A stretch of DNA of 32,540 nt from the NCBI GenBank assembly GCA_944325655.1, contig CALVAW010000021.1, positions 1-32,540 on the forward strand. Reading direction: 5' to 3'. Below are positions 7,610 through 15,752 of this stretch, piece by piece. The notes under the pieces are model-generated. The model saw only the letters and a program-made list of their open reading frames with translations. It had not been told where the DNA came from and ran no database searches. Positions within the stretch are counted from its first letter, which is position 1; each line of letters opens with the position of its first letter. Source of the DNA: Candidatus Gastranaerophilales bacterium. GTDB taxonomy: Bacteria > Cyanobacteriota > Vampirovibrionia > Gastranaerophilales > Gastranaerophilaceae. A program made the translations under genes and the position numbers.

Positions 7610-9037
7610 ATGAATTCAAAATTTATAAAAAGAACAAAAATTGTTGCAACAATAGGTCCTGCGGTTGATTCAAAAGAAGGCATCGAAAAACTTTTAAAAG
7701 CAGGGGTTAATATATTCAGACTAAACACCTCACATGGCACTTTGGATAATCATTTGGAAAAATTTAAAACAATAAGGGATGTGTGTAAAAATTCAGATTA
7801 TAATGCCGCAATTATGATTGATTTACAAGGTCCAAAAATAAGAGTCGGAAATTTAGAAAAAGAAATCACCTTAAAAACAGGTCAAAAAGCAATTTTTGCA
7901 CATGAAGCAAAAGAAAAAAATATCATCCCTGTTGATTATGAAGGAATTTCAAAAGATGTAACCAAAGGCAGTAAAATCCTTCTTGACGATGGAAAAATTC
8001 AAGCCGTCGTCGAAGAAGTTAAGGACAATAAAGTTTATGTAAAAATTACTAACGGCGGTATTTTAAAATCCAGAAAAGGTTTAAATATACCGGGCGCAAC
8101 AAACAGTTTAAACGCTGTTACAAAAAGAGACATTGAATTTATTAAATTTGCAGTTGAAAATAAAGCAGACTACATTGCTCTATCTTTTGTAAGACAAAAA
8201 GAAGATGTTCTTCTTGCAAAAAAATATATTAATGATTTAGAAGCAAATATTCCGGTTATATCAAAGCTTGAAAAACCTCAAGCAATAAAAAATCTTACCG
8301 AAATAGTTTCTGTTTCCGATTGCATTATGGTTGCAAGAGGTGATCTTGGCATAGAACTTTCACCGGTTGAGGTCCCTATTTGTCAAAAGAAAATAATAGA
8401 AGAATGTAATAAACAAAAAAAACCTGTAATCGTTGCAACTCAAATGCTGGAATCTATGATAGAAGAACCAATCCCAACAAGAGCGGAAAGTTCTGATGTT
8501 GCAAATGCAATATTAGACGGTGCGGATGCAGTAATGCTCAGCGGAGAAACTTCTGTCGGAAAATTTGCGATTGAAGCCGTGAAAACAATGGCAAAAATAG
8601 CGCATACAGTGGAAAACAGTGAATTTTATAAATTTGACAATGATTTCAAAATCTCTGAAGAACTCGCTCTGACAAGACAAGCTATTGCTTTTGGTGCGGA
8701 TAAAATGTTGAAATATGTTGATGCAAAAGCAATTTTAAGCTTTTCTCATTTTGGTTACTCAACAAGACTTATGTCAAAATTAAAACCATCGGTACCGATT
8801 ATAATGGTAACGGATTTAGAAGAAACTCGCCGCAGGATGGCTTTATGCTGGGGAGTTTTTGCATATTGTAAAAAATGGGATGACGTTTTAAGCTCAAAAT
8901 TATTAGTAAATATAGACAATTTCTTAATAAATGAAATTAATCTTAAGATGGGTGATTATGTTATTATAACAGGCTCAGCCCCTAAATTAATTACAGGACG
9001 CACCAATTTTATTAGAGTTCACAAAATAGGAACATAA
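7610..9037 (+). CDS. pyk: Pyruvate kinase, K+-independent type by signature
   Basis: Converts phosphoenolpyruvate and ADP to pyruvate and ATP in the last step of glycolysis. Seen: KIVATIGPAVDS, NTSHG (40-43), the catalytic Lys in SKLEKP (K219) with metal ligands E221 and D245 (ARGDLG), VATQMLESM, TRAESSDVANA and MLSGETSVG. The monovalent-cation region reads DLQGPKIRVG (71-80), i.e. Leu, Gln, Lys and Val where K+-dependent enzymes such as rabbit muscle PK and E. coli PykF have Thr, Lys, Glu and Thr. The same residues occur in E. coli PykA. The 475 residues include a C-terminal regulatory domain but no extra PEP-utiliser domain. Its stop codon directly abuts the stop of the convergent DUF475 gene. 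Confidence 0.97.
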   Translation: MNSKFIKRTKIVATIGPAVDSKEGIEKLLKAGVNIFRLNTSHGTLDNHLEKFKTIRDVCKNSDYNAAIMIDLQGPKIRVGNLEKEITLKTGQKAIFAHEAKEKNIIPVDYEGISKDVTKGSKILLDDGKIQAVVEEVKDNKVYVKITNGGILKSRKGLNIPGATNSLNAVTKRDIEFIKFAVENKADYIALSFVRQKEDVLLAKKYINDLEANIPVISKLEKPQAIKNLTEIVSVSDCIMVARGDLGIELSPVEVPICQKKIIEECNKQKKPVIVATQMLESMIEEPIPTRAESSDVANAILDGADAVMLSGETSVGKFAIEAVKTMAKIAHTVENSEFYKFDNDFKISEELALTRQAIAFGADKMLKYVDAKAILSFSHFGYSTRLMSKLKPSVPIIMVTDLEETRRRMALCWGVFAYCKKWDDVLSSKLLVNIDNFLINEINLKMGDYVIITGSAPKLITGRTNFIRVHKIGT

Positions 9038-10075
9038 TCAATTTTGCTTTTTGTTTTCTCTCAAGGAAGAAATAAATGCGGATAATATAAATACAAAGCC
9101 TATCAAGCCGGTAATTATCTCACTTACTTCATGAATTGCGGAAATAAACATAATTGCAGCAAGAGCTCCTATTGCCCAGTGTGCACCATGTTCTAAATAT
9201 TTATATTGTTTGAGCGTTTTCTTTTCAACCAACATAATTGTTAAAGACCTTACAAACATTGCCCCTATTGAAAGCCCGATTGTAATTATCACAATATCCT
9301 TACTTAATGCAAATGCACCCAAAACGCCATCCAGCGAAAAAGATGCATCAATTAATTCAAGATATAAAAAATTAACAAAACAAGAATTTTTTAAACTAAA
9401 ACCGTTTGAACAGGAACTGGCGGCAACTTGATGTTTTTCCAACATATGACTAAATCCGTCAATTAAAAGATATGTAATTATGCCCGCTAATCCGGCAATT
9501 GTAATTTCATATTTATCATCAACATGAGCAAGATGTTGAGTTAAATATATTAAAATTAAAGTAATTGTTATTCCTATGCTTTTAAAATGACCCAAAAAAG
9601 CCATTTTTTGCTCAATTTTTTTAATCCAATGAATATCTTTTTCATGATTAAAAAAATACGAGAAAAACAACATTATTAAAAACGAACCTCCAAATGTAAT
9701 AATTGGCGGGTGCGAAATATGAAGATAATGTGCATACATATCGGCATTATTTAACGCCATATTTATTACATCTAAAAATCCGACTCTTGCAAATATAGAA
9801 ACTATACAAATCGGAAATAAAAATCTCATCCCAAAAACAGCAATCAATATACCCCAGGTTAAAAATCTGTGCTGCCATTTTGCAGACATTTTTTCCAATT
9901 TGCCGGCATTTATTACCGCATTATCAAAAGAAAGACTAACTTCCAAAACGCTCAAAACAAAAACTATAAATAAAGAAGCATAACCGCTTCCGCTATGCAA
10001 ATGCTCAGCCCATAAATATGCTAAGATAAAACCCAGTAAAGTAAAAATATATGAACCCGTAAAATATTTCAACAT
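9038..10075 (-). CDS. DUF475/TerC-superfamily integral membrane protein
   Basis: A 345-residue polytopic membrane protein with about nine hydrophobic segments. It has the acidic membrane motifs of the TerC/LysE-like superfamily: EVSLSFDNAVINAG (about 46-59) and a second, symmetric LELIDASFSLDGVLGAFA (about 239-256). This two-fold repeat of S-F-D-N / S-L-D-G is typical of DUF475 proteins, a TerC relative. TerC proteins have been linked to metal-ion export and tellurite resistance; a metal-transport role here is inference. A loop with two cysteines (CSNGFSLKNSC) precedes the second motif. It ends in TGA exactly where pyk ends. No ter operon genes lie nearby. Confidence 0.85.
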   Translation of the reverse strand: MLKYFTGSYIFTLLGFILAYLWAEHLHSGSGYASLFIVFVLSVLEVSLSFDNAVINAGKLEKMSAKWQHRFLTWGILIAVFGMRFLFPICIVSIFARVGFLDVINMALNNADMYAHYLHISHPPIITFGGSFLIMLFFSYFFNHEKDIHWIKKIEQKMAFLGHFKSIGITITLILIYLTQHLAHVDDKYEITIAGLAGIITYLLIDGFSHMLEKHQVAASSCSNGFSLKNSCFVNFLYLELIDASFSLDGVLGAFALSKDIVIITIGLSIGAMFVRSLTIMLVEKKTLKQYKYLEHGAHWAIGALAAIMFISAIHEVSEIITGLIGFVFILSAFISSLRENKKQN

Positions 10076-10142
10076 TATGTTTTCTCCTAAAACAGAAACA
10101 TTTTAACAGGTATAAACTTTTTTTAATTCATCCTTTTAAATT

Positions 10143-10167
10143 AAAACGGGGCAAATTGCCCCGTTTT
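10143..10167. terminator. Bidirectional intrinsic terminator after hsp20
   Basis: A perfect stem, AAAACGGGGC (10143-10152) with GCCCCGTTTT (10158-10167), and a 5-base loop AAATT. The flanking A and T runs make it work on either strand. It lies 3 nt after the hsp20 stop codon on the minus strand. It also separates hsp20 from the start region of the DUF475 gene. Confidence 0.85.
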
Positions 10168-10170
10168 ATA

Positions 10171-10629
10171 TTACTTAACCGTTAATTTTTTCTTATTCTC
10201 GCTTTCGGATGCTTTTTTCTGTGCTTCAATTTTCAATACACCATGTTCCAATTTAGCTTCAGTCTTTTCTGTATCAATTTCTTCAGAAAAATATATTGTT
10301 CTTGAATATTCACCATACCTAAATTCAGATTTAGTACAGTTTTTATCCTTTTCTTCTTTTTCATCGGTTCTTTTTGCATTTATTACAACATAATTAGAAT
10401 CAATATCTATATCCAAGTCTTCTTTTTTTACGCCCGGAAGCTCTGCTTTAAGCTCATATTTTCCGCCTTTATCCGATATTTCAACCGGCATAGAATATTT
10501 ATTTTCTATATTTTCCCAATAACTTGCATCCGGAAAATAGCTGTCAAAATGTCTGTTTAATAAAGAGCTGATTTCGTCATTTACAGTTCTAATAAAATTT
10601 TCCGGTGTTTTTCTAACTAAAAATCTCAT
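10171..10629 (-). CDS. Small heat-shock protein (Hsp20/alpha-crystallin)
   Basis: ATP-independent holdase chaperone that binds unfolding proteins as large oligomers. The alpha-crystallin domain spans about residues 46-140. It begins MPVEISDKGGKYELKAELPGVKKEDLDIDI and ends with the signature HGVLKIEAQKK. A short C-terminal tail is rich in Lys and Ser but lacks a clear I-x-I anchor, ending KLTVK. The length of 152 is normal. A GGAG ribosome site precedes the ATG. I saw no CIRCE element upstream, so HrcA control is not supported. The gene has its own terminator. Confidence 0.93.
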   Translation of the reverse strand: MRFLVRKTPENFIRTVNDEISSLLNRHFDSYFPDASYWENIENKYSMPVEISDKGGKYELKAELPGVKKEDLDIDIDSNYVVINAKRTDEKEEKDKNCTKSEFRYGEYSRTIYFSEEIDTEKTEAKLEHGVLKIEAQKKASESENKKKLTVK

Positions 10630-10718
10630 GATATGCTCCTTTCAATTTTTATTCTTACTGTTTCTTACAAACTTATTATCGCTCTTTTTTTTAAAAAACC
10701 GATTTTTTTAATTAAAAA

Positions 10719-11126
10719 TTAATTATTGTATTCTATATAACTTTCGGAGCTTGAATTAGAATTTTTAGAACTTACCTTGCAATGTTGATATTGAGTTGTC
10801 AGATTATCTTTTTCTTTTTTTGTCGTAATTGTATAACAATTAGCGTTTTTTGTAATTTCATATTTATAATTTAAACCTTTTTTAACTTTAACATTTTCAA
10901 TTTTTTCGGGATATTTTCCGTTTTGCATTTGATATTCTTCCACATAATTTATTATAGGTTGAATTTCTTTTATTTTTGAATTACCGGCACCCATTGTGCT
11001 AACATCAGCTTTTGCAAAACCAAAAAGTCCAATAAAAGCACCTATAATTAAAAGCAATTGGATTAAAAACAACACACCCAAAATCATAAAAAACCATTTT
11101 AAAACATTTAAAAATCTTTCTTTCAT
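10719..11126 (-). CDS. Small membrane protein of unknown function
   Basis: A 135-residue protein with a basic N-terminus, one long hydrophobic segment (about residues 9-38) and a soluble remainder, probably outside the membrane. The stretch KIKEIQPIINYVEEYQMQNG followed by KYPEKIENV loosely resembles the helix-then-loop of pseudopilins (I-x-x-Y-x-x-x-x-G-x-Y-P). It lacks a prepilin peptidase site, so I do not call it a pilin. Two cysteines (in NANCYTI and YQHCKV) could pair. The C-terminus is rich in Ser and Asn. A weak AAGGG ribosome site precedes it. Confidence 0.7.
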   Translation of the reverse strand: MKERFLNVLKWFFMILGVLFLIQLLLIIGAFIGLFGFAKADVSTMGAGNSKIKEIQPIINYVEEYQMQNGKYPEKIENVKVKKGLNYKYEITKNANCYTITTKKEKDNLTTQYQHCKVSSKNSNSSSESYIEYNN

Positions 11127-11193
11127 AATTTATACCCTTTATAATTTTTAATCATTATACAATTTTTATAAAAAACTTCAATTAACAAACCGA

Positions 11194-12009
11194 TTATAAA
11201 CCCTCATAATAATCCTTTAAAATTTTAGTATCAATTTCTATATTCGGACTTTCACAAACCAGTGCTCCTTTGACATCAAATTCTTTAAAGGCTTTTATTA
11301 AATCTTTATAGTTAAAATCACTTTCTTCAAATATTAAATGTTTTTTTTCGCCCTTCAAGCCATATTCAATCCCTGCAACATGACCATGAAAATTATTTAT
11401 TGCCTTTTGCCCCAATTCATTTCCCAATTTCTCTAAAATAAAACAAAATTCATCATAGGTGTTAAATTTTCCGTTTTCTCTTGCATGTATATGTGCAAAA
11501 TCGACACATGGTAATATTTTATCAAAGTTTTTTGATAATTCTATAATTTCATCCAATGTACCCCATTGACTTTTTTTACCCGTTGTTTCGGGACGAACCC
11601 ATACAGATATATTTTCTTTATCTAAAATTTCTGTAATTATTTTATGAATATCAATCATTTTTTTTGTTACGGTATCAGAATCCTCACCTAAATAAAATGC
11701 CGCATGATAAGTAATTGAATATGCGCCAAGATCAGCTGCAGCCCTTGCAGTATCTAAAACTCTTTTTATACTTGCTTCTTTTTTATCCTGTTCTTTTGCA
11801 TTCAAATTTATATAATAAGGACCATGATGCGTTATTAAAAAATCACCTCTGTTTAAAATTGCTTCACGAGTTTTTTCACTATATCTGACCCCATGAACGA
11901 ACTCAACCTCTAAACCGTCCAAATTCATATTTTCTAAAACAAAAAATGCATTACCGTAATCATTTGCCCTTGCCGGAATACCCGCAGTTAAAAAATTTAA
12001 TTTTTTCAT
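11194..12009 (-). CDS. nfo: Endonuclease IV family (AP endonuclease family 2)
   Basis: Predicted zinc-dependent AP endonuclease that cuts DNA 5' of abasic sites in base excision repair, with a TIM-barrel fold. Metal-binding residues of the family can be placed: HHGPYYINL (H61/H62), YHAAF (H102), RPETTG (E141), CVDFAHIHA (D170, H173), FHGHVAG (H208/H210), KKHLIFEE (H224) and CESPN (E253). The form resembles shorter archaeal and thermophile homologues more than E. coli Nfo: 271 residues, and KKH where E. coli has a D-x-H motif. A sugar-isomerase-like TIM barrel is the alternative. It is the last gene of the ffh-trkA-trkH run, 11 nt after the formyltransferase, with an AAGGAAA ribosome site. Confidence 0.87.
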   Translation of the reverse strand: MKKLNFLTAGIPARANDYGNAFFVLENMNLDGLEVEFVHGVRYSEKTREAILNRGDFLITHHGPYYINLNAKEQDKKEASIKRVLDTARAAADLGAYSITYHAAFYLGEDSDTVTKKMIDIHKIITEILDKENISVWVRPETTGKKSQWGTLDEIIELSKNFDKILPCVDFAHIHARENGKFNTYDEFCFILEKLGNELGQKAINNFHGHVAGIEYGLKGEKKHLIFEESDFNYKDLIKAFKEFDVKGALVCESPNIEIDTKILKDYYEGL

Positions 12010-12020
12010 AATTTATTTCC

Positions 12021-12947
12021 TTAAATAAAATATTCATTACTGTTTGGACTAAACATATAATAAAAATCTTTAGTTGTGAAATATCCCCAAGTACCAAGCT
12101 GCATAACTTGTACTGACAATGCGCCGTCTTTTGCAGCAATAATCAAATTATCTTCATCTGCTTTAATTATACGTCCAAATTCAAAATTATGGGAATAATT
12201 AATTGCTTCTGCTTTTATTATTTTAAAATTTACCCCTCTAAAATCAGTATAAGCATTATAAAAAGGATTACAAGCTCTTATTAAACATTCTATTTCAAAT
12301 ACGGAATTAGTTTTCCATCTTATCCTAAAATTTCCGTCGGTTCTCGGAGCAATTTTAAAATCACCCTTTTTTTGTTTAATTCTTTTTATTTTAACACCCT
12401 TTTTAATATCTGATAAAACCTTAATGAGGGCGTCTGAAATCATATATGTTGTTCTGTTAAACAATGAGCCCATTGTTTCAAAAGGCATGAGTTCCATTTT
12501 TTCTTGATAAATAATATCTCCGGTATCAAATGTTTTATCCATAAAATGCAATGTGATACCCGAAGTTTTTTCACCGTTATTTATAATATGAAAATAAGGA
12601 TTTGCCCCTCTGTAATCCGGCAATAAAGACGGATGACAATTAATATATCCCATTTTTGTTGTTTTTAAAAAATCCTCGGACAACAAATTGTTATAAGAAC
12701 ACACAACACCAATATCGGCATTTAGACGGGCTATTTTTGTCAAAGTTGCTTTTTCATTAGGACTTTCATCAAACTCTATTAAATTCATACCTCTTTCCGA
12801 AACAAAAGATTTAAAAAAACTATATGTTTCATGGTTTTTCTTAGGCGGAACCACACCTGCTATATCGAATTTATTTAATAATAAATTATTCAAACAAATT
12901 AGTGCCATATCAGGAATGCCGACAAATATTATTTTTAATTCTTTCAT
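12021..12947 (-). CDS. Formyltransferase family protein (Fmt-like, substrate uncertain)
   Basis: A 10-formyltetrahydrofolate-dependent formyltransferase. The N-terminal domain has the catalytic triad in INCHPSLLPDYRG (N103, H105) and FDTGDII (D141). A C-terminal OB-like domain (about 205-300, IRACNPFYNAYTDFRG) matches Formyl_trans_C. Length 308 is close to methionyl-tRNA formyltransferase. However, the loop reads PDYRGANPYFH, where true Fmt usually has PRWRGAAPI. The former is typical of formyltransferases acting on amino-sugars or other small amines. Either a divergent Fmt or a sugar N-formyltransferase is possible. It starts 3 nt after trkH with no ribosome site, so it is translationally coupled. 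Confidence 0.85.
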   Translation of the reverse strand: MKELKIIFVGIPDMALICLNNLLLNKFDIAGVVPPKKNHETYSFFKSFVSERGMNLIEFDESPNEKATLTKIARLNADIGVVCSYNNLLSEDFLKTTKMGYINCHPSLLPDYRGANPYFHIINNGEKTSGITLHFMDKTFDTGDIIYQEKMELMPFETMGSLFNRTTYMISDALIKVLSDIKKGVKIKRIKQKKGDFKIAPRTDGNFRIRWKTNSVFEIECLIRACNPFYNAYTDFRGVNFKIIKAEAINYSHNFEFGRIIKADEDNLIIAAKDGALSVQVMQLGTWGYFTTKDFYYMFSPNSNEYFI

Positions 12948-12950
12948 GCT

Positions 12951-14402
12951 TTAATTTTTCCATAAATCCTTATTTAAAATTGCAAGAAAAGGTATTATTT
13001 CAAGCCTTCCAATTAACATCAAAAATATTAAAATCCATTTTGTAAAAATATGCAATGGAAAAAAGCTATCCATAGGACCTACTGAGCCATAAGCAGGACC
13101 CACGTTTCCTATTGCAGTAATAGAAGTAGTTATTGCAATTGTCGCATTTTTTTCAATCAAAATAATTAAAAAAGCACCCAACGCAAAAATCGCAAGATAA
13201 AATATAATAAATGCTATCATTTGGGTAATAATATCTGTGCTTACAACATTGTTTTCCAGTTTAATCGGATAAACGCCTTTCGGATGAATAATTTTATTGA
13301 GTTCTCTTCTTAAATATTTGAATATAAAAATCCATCTTATAATCTTTATTCCGCCGGAGGTTGACATAGCACAACCTCCGGTAAAAAAAGCTAAAAATAA
13401 AATTGCTTTAGAAGCTGTATCCCAGTTAATATAATTATCTATTGCAAAACCTGTAGTAGTCATTGTAGTTACAATTTCAAAAAATGAGTTTAAAAGAGCC
13501 TGTTTAAATTCATAATTTGAATTTAAACAAAGGCTTAAAGTTAAACAAATGCTTAAAATAAGAATTAAGGCGCTATAGACCTTAAATTCTTCACTTCTGA
13601 ATAATGAAGTAAAATTTTTATTTTTAATTGTTCTATAAATCAAAATATAATTAACGCCTGCTATATACATAAATATAAGAACGCAAATACTTACACCAAC
13701 GCTATGATAGTCGACAATGCTGCCAGCAAGCGGTGAAAATCCTCCGGTTGCTACGGTAGAAAAAGAAGTTACAATCGCATTATAAAAATCAAGTCCTAAA
13801 AATTTTAATATAATTATTTCAAGCACAGTAAAAGTAAGATACAAACCCCAAAGCCAGCTTGCAGTATAACGAATTCTGGGAGTTGCTTTATCCTCTGTAG
13901 GAGCAGGGGCTTCAGCATAAAACATCTGCCTGCCTGCAACTGCAATTTTAGGCAAAACAGCGATAAATAATACAACTATGCCCATACCGCCTATCCACTG
14001 AGTTAAAGAACGGTAGAAAAATAATGTTTTAGGATATAAACTAAAATCAACAATAACTGTACCGCCTGTGGTAGTTACTCCTGAAACAGCCTCAAAACAA
14101 GCATTTGTAAAATTAAATCCGTAAAATAAATACGGAATTGAACACATTAAACTAAATAATATCCAAGCAAAAAGAACCGTTATCAAAGATTCTGATTTTT
14201 TAATATTATCTATATCTTTTTTGTCAGCATTATTTAATGAAAACAAAAAACCAAAAATATACGATATCAAACCGGCTATTATAAAAGGTAATATTTCATT
14301 ATTTTCATGCAATAAAAAAGCACCTATAACCGGAATTAAAAACATAAATCCAAGTTGCTTTAACAGCATTGAAAGTATATTAAATATGAGATTATACCGC
14401 AT
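12951..14402 (-). CDS. trkH: Trk potassium uptake channel subunit TrkH
   Basis: Membrane pore of the Trk K+ uptake system. Four pore loops contribute the selectivity filter: SGVTTTGGT (first), FSTVATGGFSP (second), TTMTTTGFA (third) and TAIGNVGPAYG (fourth), each with its glycine. The first repeat is followed by the family motif QWIGGMGIVVL. At 483 residues with about ten to twelve membrane segments it matches TrkH rather than the shorter KtrB. Its ATG lies inside the end of trkA (11-nt overlap), so the two subunits are made together. It acts at the inner membrane with cytoplasmic TrkA rings. Confidence 0.95.
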   Translation of the reverse strand: MRYNLIFNILSMLLKQLGFMFLIPVIGAFLLHENNEILPFIIAGLISYIFGFLFSLNNADKKDIDNIKKSESLITVLFAWILFSLMCSIPYLFYGFNFTNACFEAVSGVTTTGGTVIVDFSLYPKTLFFYRSLTQWIGGMGIVVLFIAVLPKIAVAGRQMFYAEAPAPTEDKATPRIRYTASWLWGLYLTFTVLEIIILKFLGLDFYNAIVTSFSTVATGGFSPLAGSIVDYHSVGVSICVLIFMYIAGVNYILIYRTIKNKNFTSLFRSEEFKVYSALILILSICLTLSLCLNSNYEFKQALLNSFFEIVTTMTTTGFAIDNYINWDTASKAILFLAFFTGGCAMSTSGGIKIIRWIFIFKYLRRELNKIIHPKGVYPIKLENNVVSTDIITQMIAFIIFYLAIFALGAFLIILIEKNATIAITTSITAIGNVGPAYGSVGPMDSFFPLHIFTKWILIFLMLIGRLEIIPFLAILNKDLWKN

Positions 14403-15738
14403 TATTTAAATATTCCTTAACCTTAATGACATCATCGGTTTTTGTAAAAATCAAAAGAATGTCTCCGGCCTGAACAGTCGTTTGACCTTTCGGGATAATT
14501 ACTTTTGATCCTCTTCTTATAATGGCAATAACGCTTGGAGTAGGCATTTTGATTTCGGCAATAGTTTTTGACACAAAATTCTTATTCAATTGTATCTCCA
14601 ATATTTCACCTTGCCCGCGCTCAACAGTTGCAATTATACCTTCTCTGGAATCTATAATTCGATTTTTAATTTCGTTTACGCACGCTTCTCTTTGAGATAT
14701 CGCAACATCAACACCAACTTTTTCAAATAAATTTGCAGTTGTGCCTTGTGATACTCTTGTTATAACTTTTTTTGCACCAAGTTGTTTAGAAAGAAGCGAG
14801 CATAGTAAATTTTTTTCATCATTATTTGTAATTGCAATAACAACATCCGATCTGCCTATTTCTTCCTGCTCCAATAATTCAAGACTTGTGCCTGATTCGT
14901 TTAAAATTAAAGTTTTCTTTAAATTTTGCGATAACATTTCGCATCTTTCATAGTTATTTTCAATTAATTTTAAATTCATTGCTGTTTTTTCTAGCGCGCC
15001 TGCTAACTCAAACCCTACGGAACCTCCTCCTATAATTGCTATTTTTTTAACACTGCCTTTTGATTCAAACAATTCACTTGCTGCTATATCAAGTCCTATC
15101 GGAGTTCCCATTAAAACAGCCTTATCATTCAATAAAAATTCGCTGTTTCCGTTTGGTATAAAAAGCTCATCATTTCTGACAATTCCAACAACAAGCACTT
15201 CCGAATTAAAATAACAATCTTTTAATTTTTTATTTAAAATTTCAGAATCCTCTTTAATTCGATATTCCAACAAACGAGCTCTTCCATGAGCAAAATTTTC
15301 AACATCTACAGCATTAGGAACAGCAATAATTTTAAAAATTTCTTGAGCCAGAAGCCTTTGAGGCCAAATAACATTATCTATATTTTGAGCATAAGAATTT
15401 TTATATTCATCCTTAAGAGAATTGATTGACTCCATAGATTCTTTTTTGCTTACAAAACAAATTGTTTGCGCATCTGAAATCTGTTTTGCCATTAAACAGG
15501 CAATTATATTTATTTCATCATCATCAGTTAACGCAATGAAAGCATCAGTGCTTTCAATATCGGCATCCTTTAAAATATTAATATTCAAAGCATCTGCACA
15601 AACCAAACCTATATCTAATCTTGCAAATGTATCCAATTTCTTTTGACAAGGATCAATAATAATGACATCATGATCTTCAAATAATTCTGCCGCTATTGCA
15701 GAAGCCATTTCATTTGCGCCGTATATTACAATTCTCAT
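14392..15738 (-). CDS. trkA: Trk system regulatory subunit TrkA
   Basis: Cytoplasmic nucleotide-binding regulator of TrkH, with two RCK modules, each a Rossmann TrkA_N domain plus a TrkA_C domain. The second Rossmann fold has a canonical IIGGGSVGFELA motif (about residue 235). The first reads YGANEMASAIA, lacking the second and third glycines of GxGxxG, though the β2 acidic end IIIDP is kept. The first site may bind nucleotide weakly or differently. Both C-terminal domains are present (ending TVQAGDILLIFTKTDD). Length 448 is normal. An AAGGAA ribosome site sits in the 14-nt gap after ffh. Confidence 0.95.
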   Translation of the reverse strand: MRIVIYGANEMASAIAAELFEDHDVIIIDPCQKKLDTFARLDIGLVCADALNINILKDADIESTDAFIALTDDDEINIIACLMAKQISDAQTICFVSKKESMESINSLKDEYKNSYAQNIDNVIWPQRLLAQEIFKIIAVPNAVDVENFAHGRARLLEYRIKEDSEILNKKLKDCYFNSEVLVVGIVRNDELFIPNGNSEFLLNDKAVLMGTPIGLDIAASELFESKGSVKKIAIIGGGSVGFELAGALEKTAMNLKLIENNYERCEMLSQNLKKTLILNESGTSLELLEQEEIGRSDVVIAITNNDEKNLLCSLLSKQLGAKKVITRVSQGTTANLFEKVGVDVAISQREACVNEIKNRIIDSREGIIATVERGQGEILEIQLNKNFVSKTIAEIKMPTPSVIAIIRRGSKVIIPKGQTTVQAGDILLIFTKTDDVIKVKEYLNNAV

Positions 15739-15752
15739 ATCTTTTTTCCTTA

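Noticed and set aside
10690-10715. A/T hairpin after the small membrane protein gene
   Set aside because: The stem is only A-T pairs around CCGA, too weak to call a terminator.
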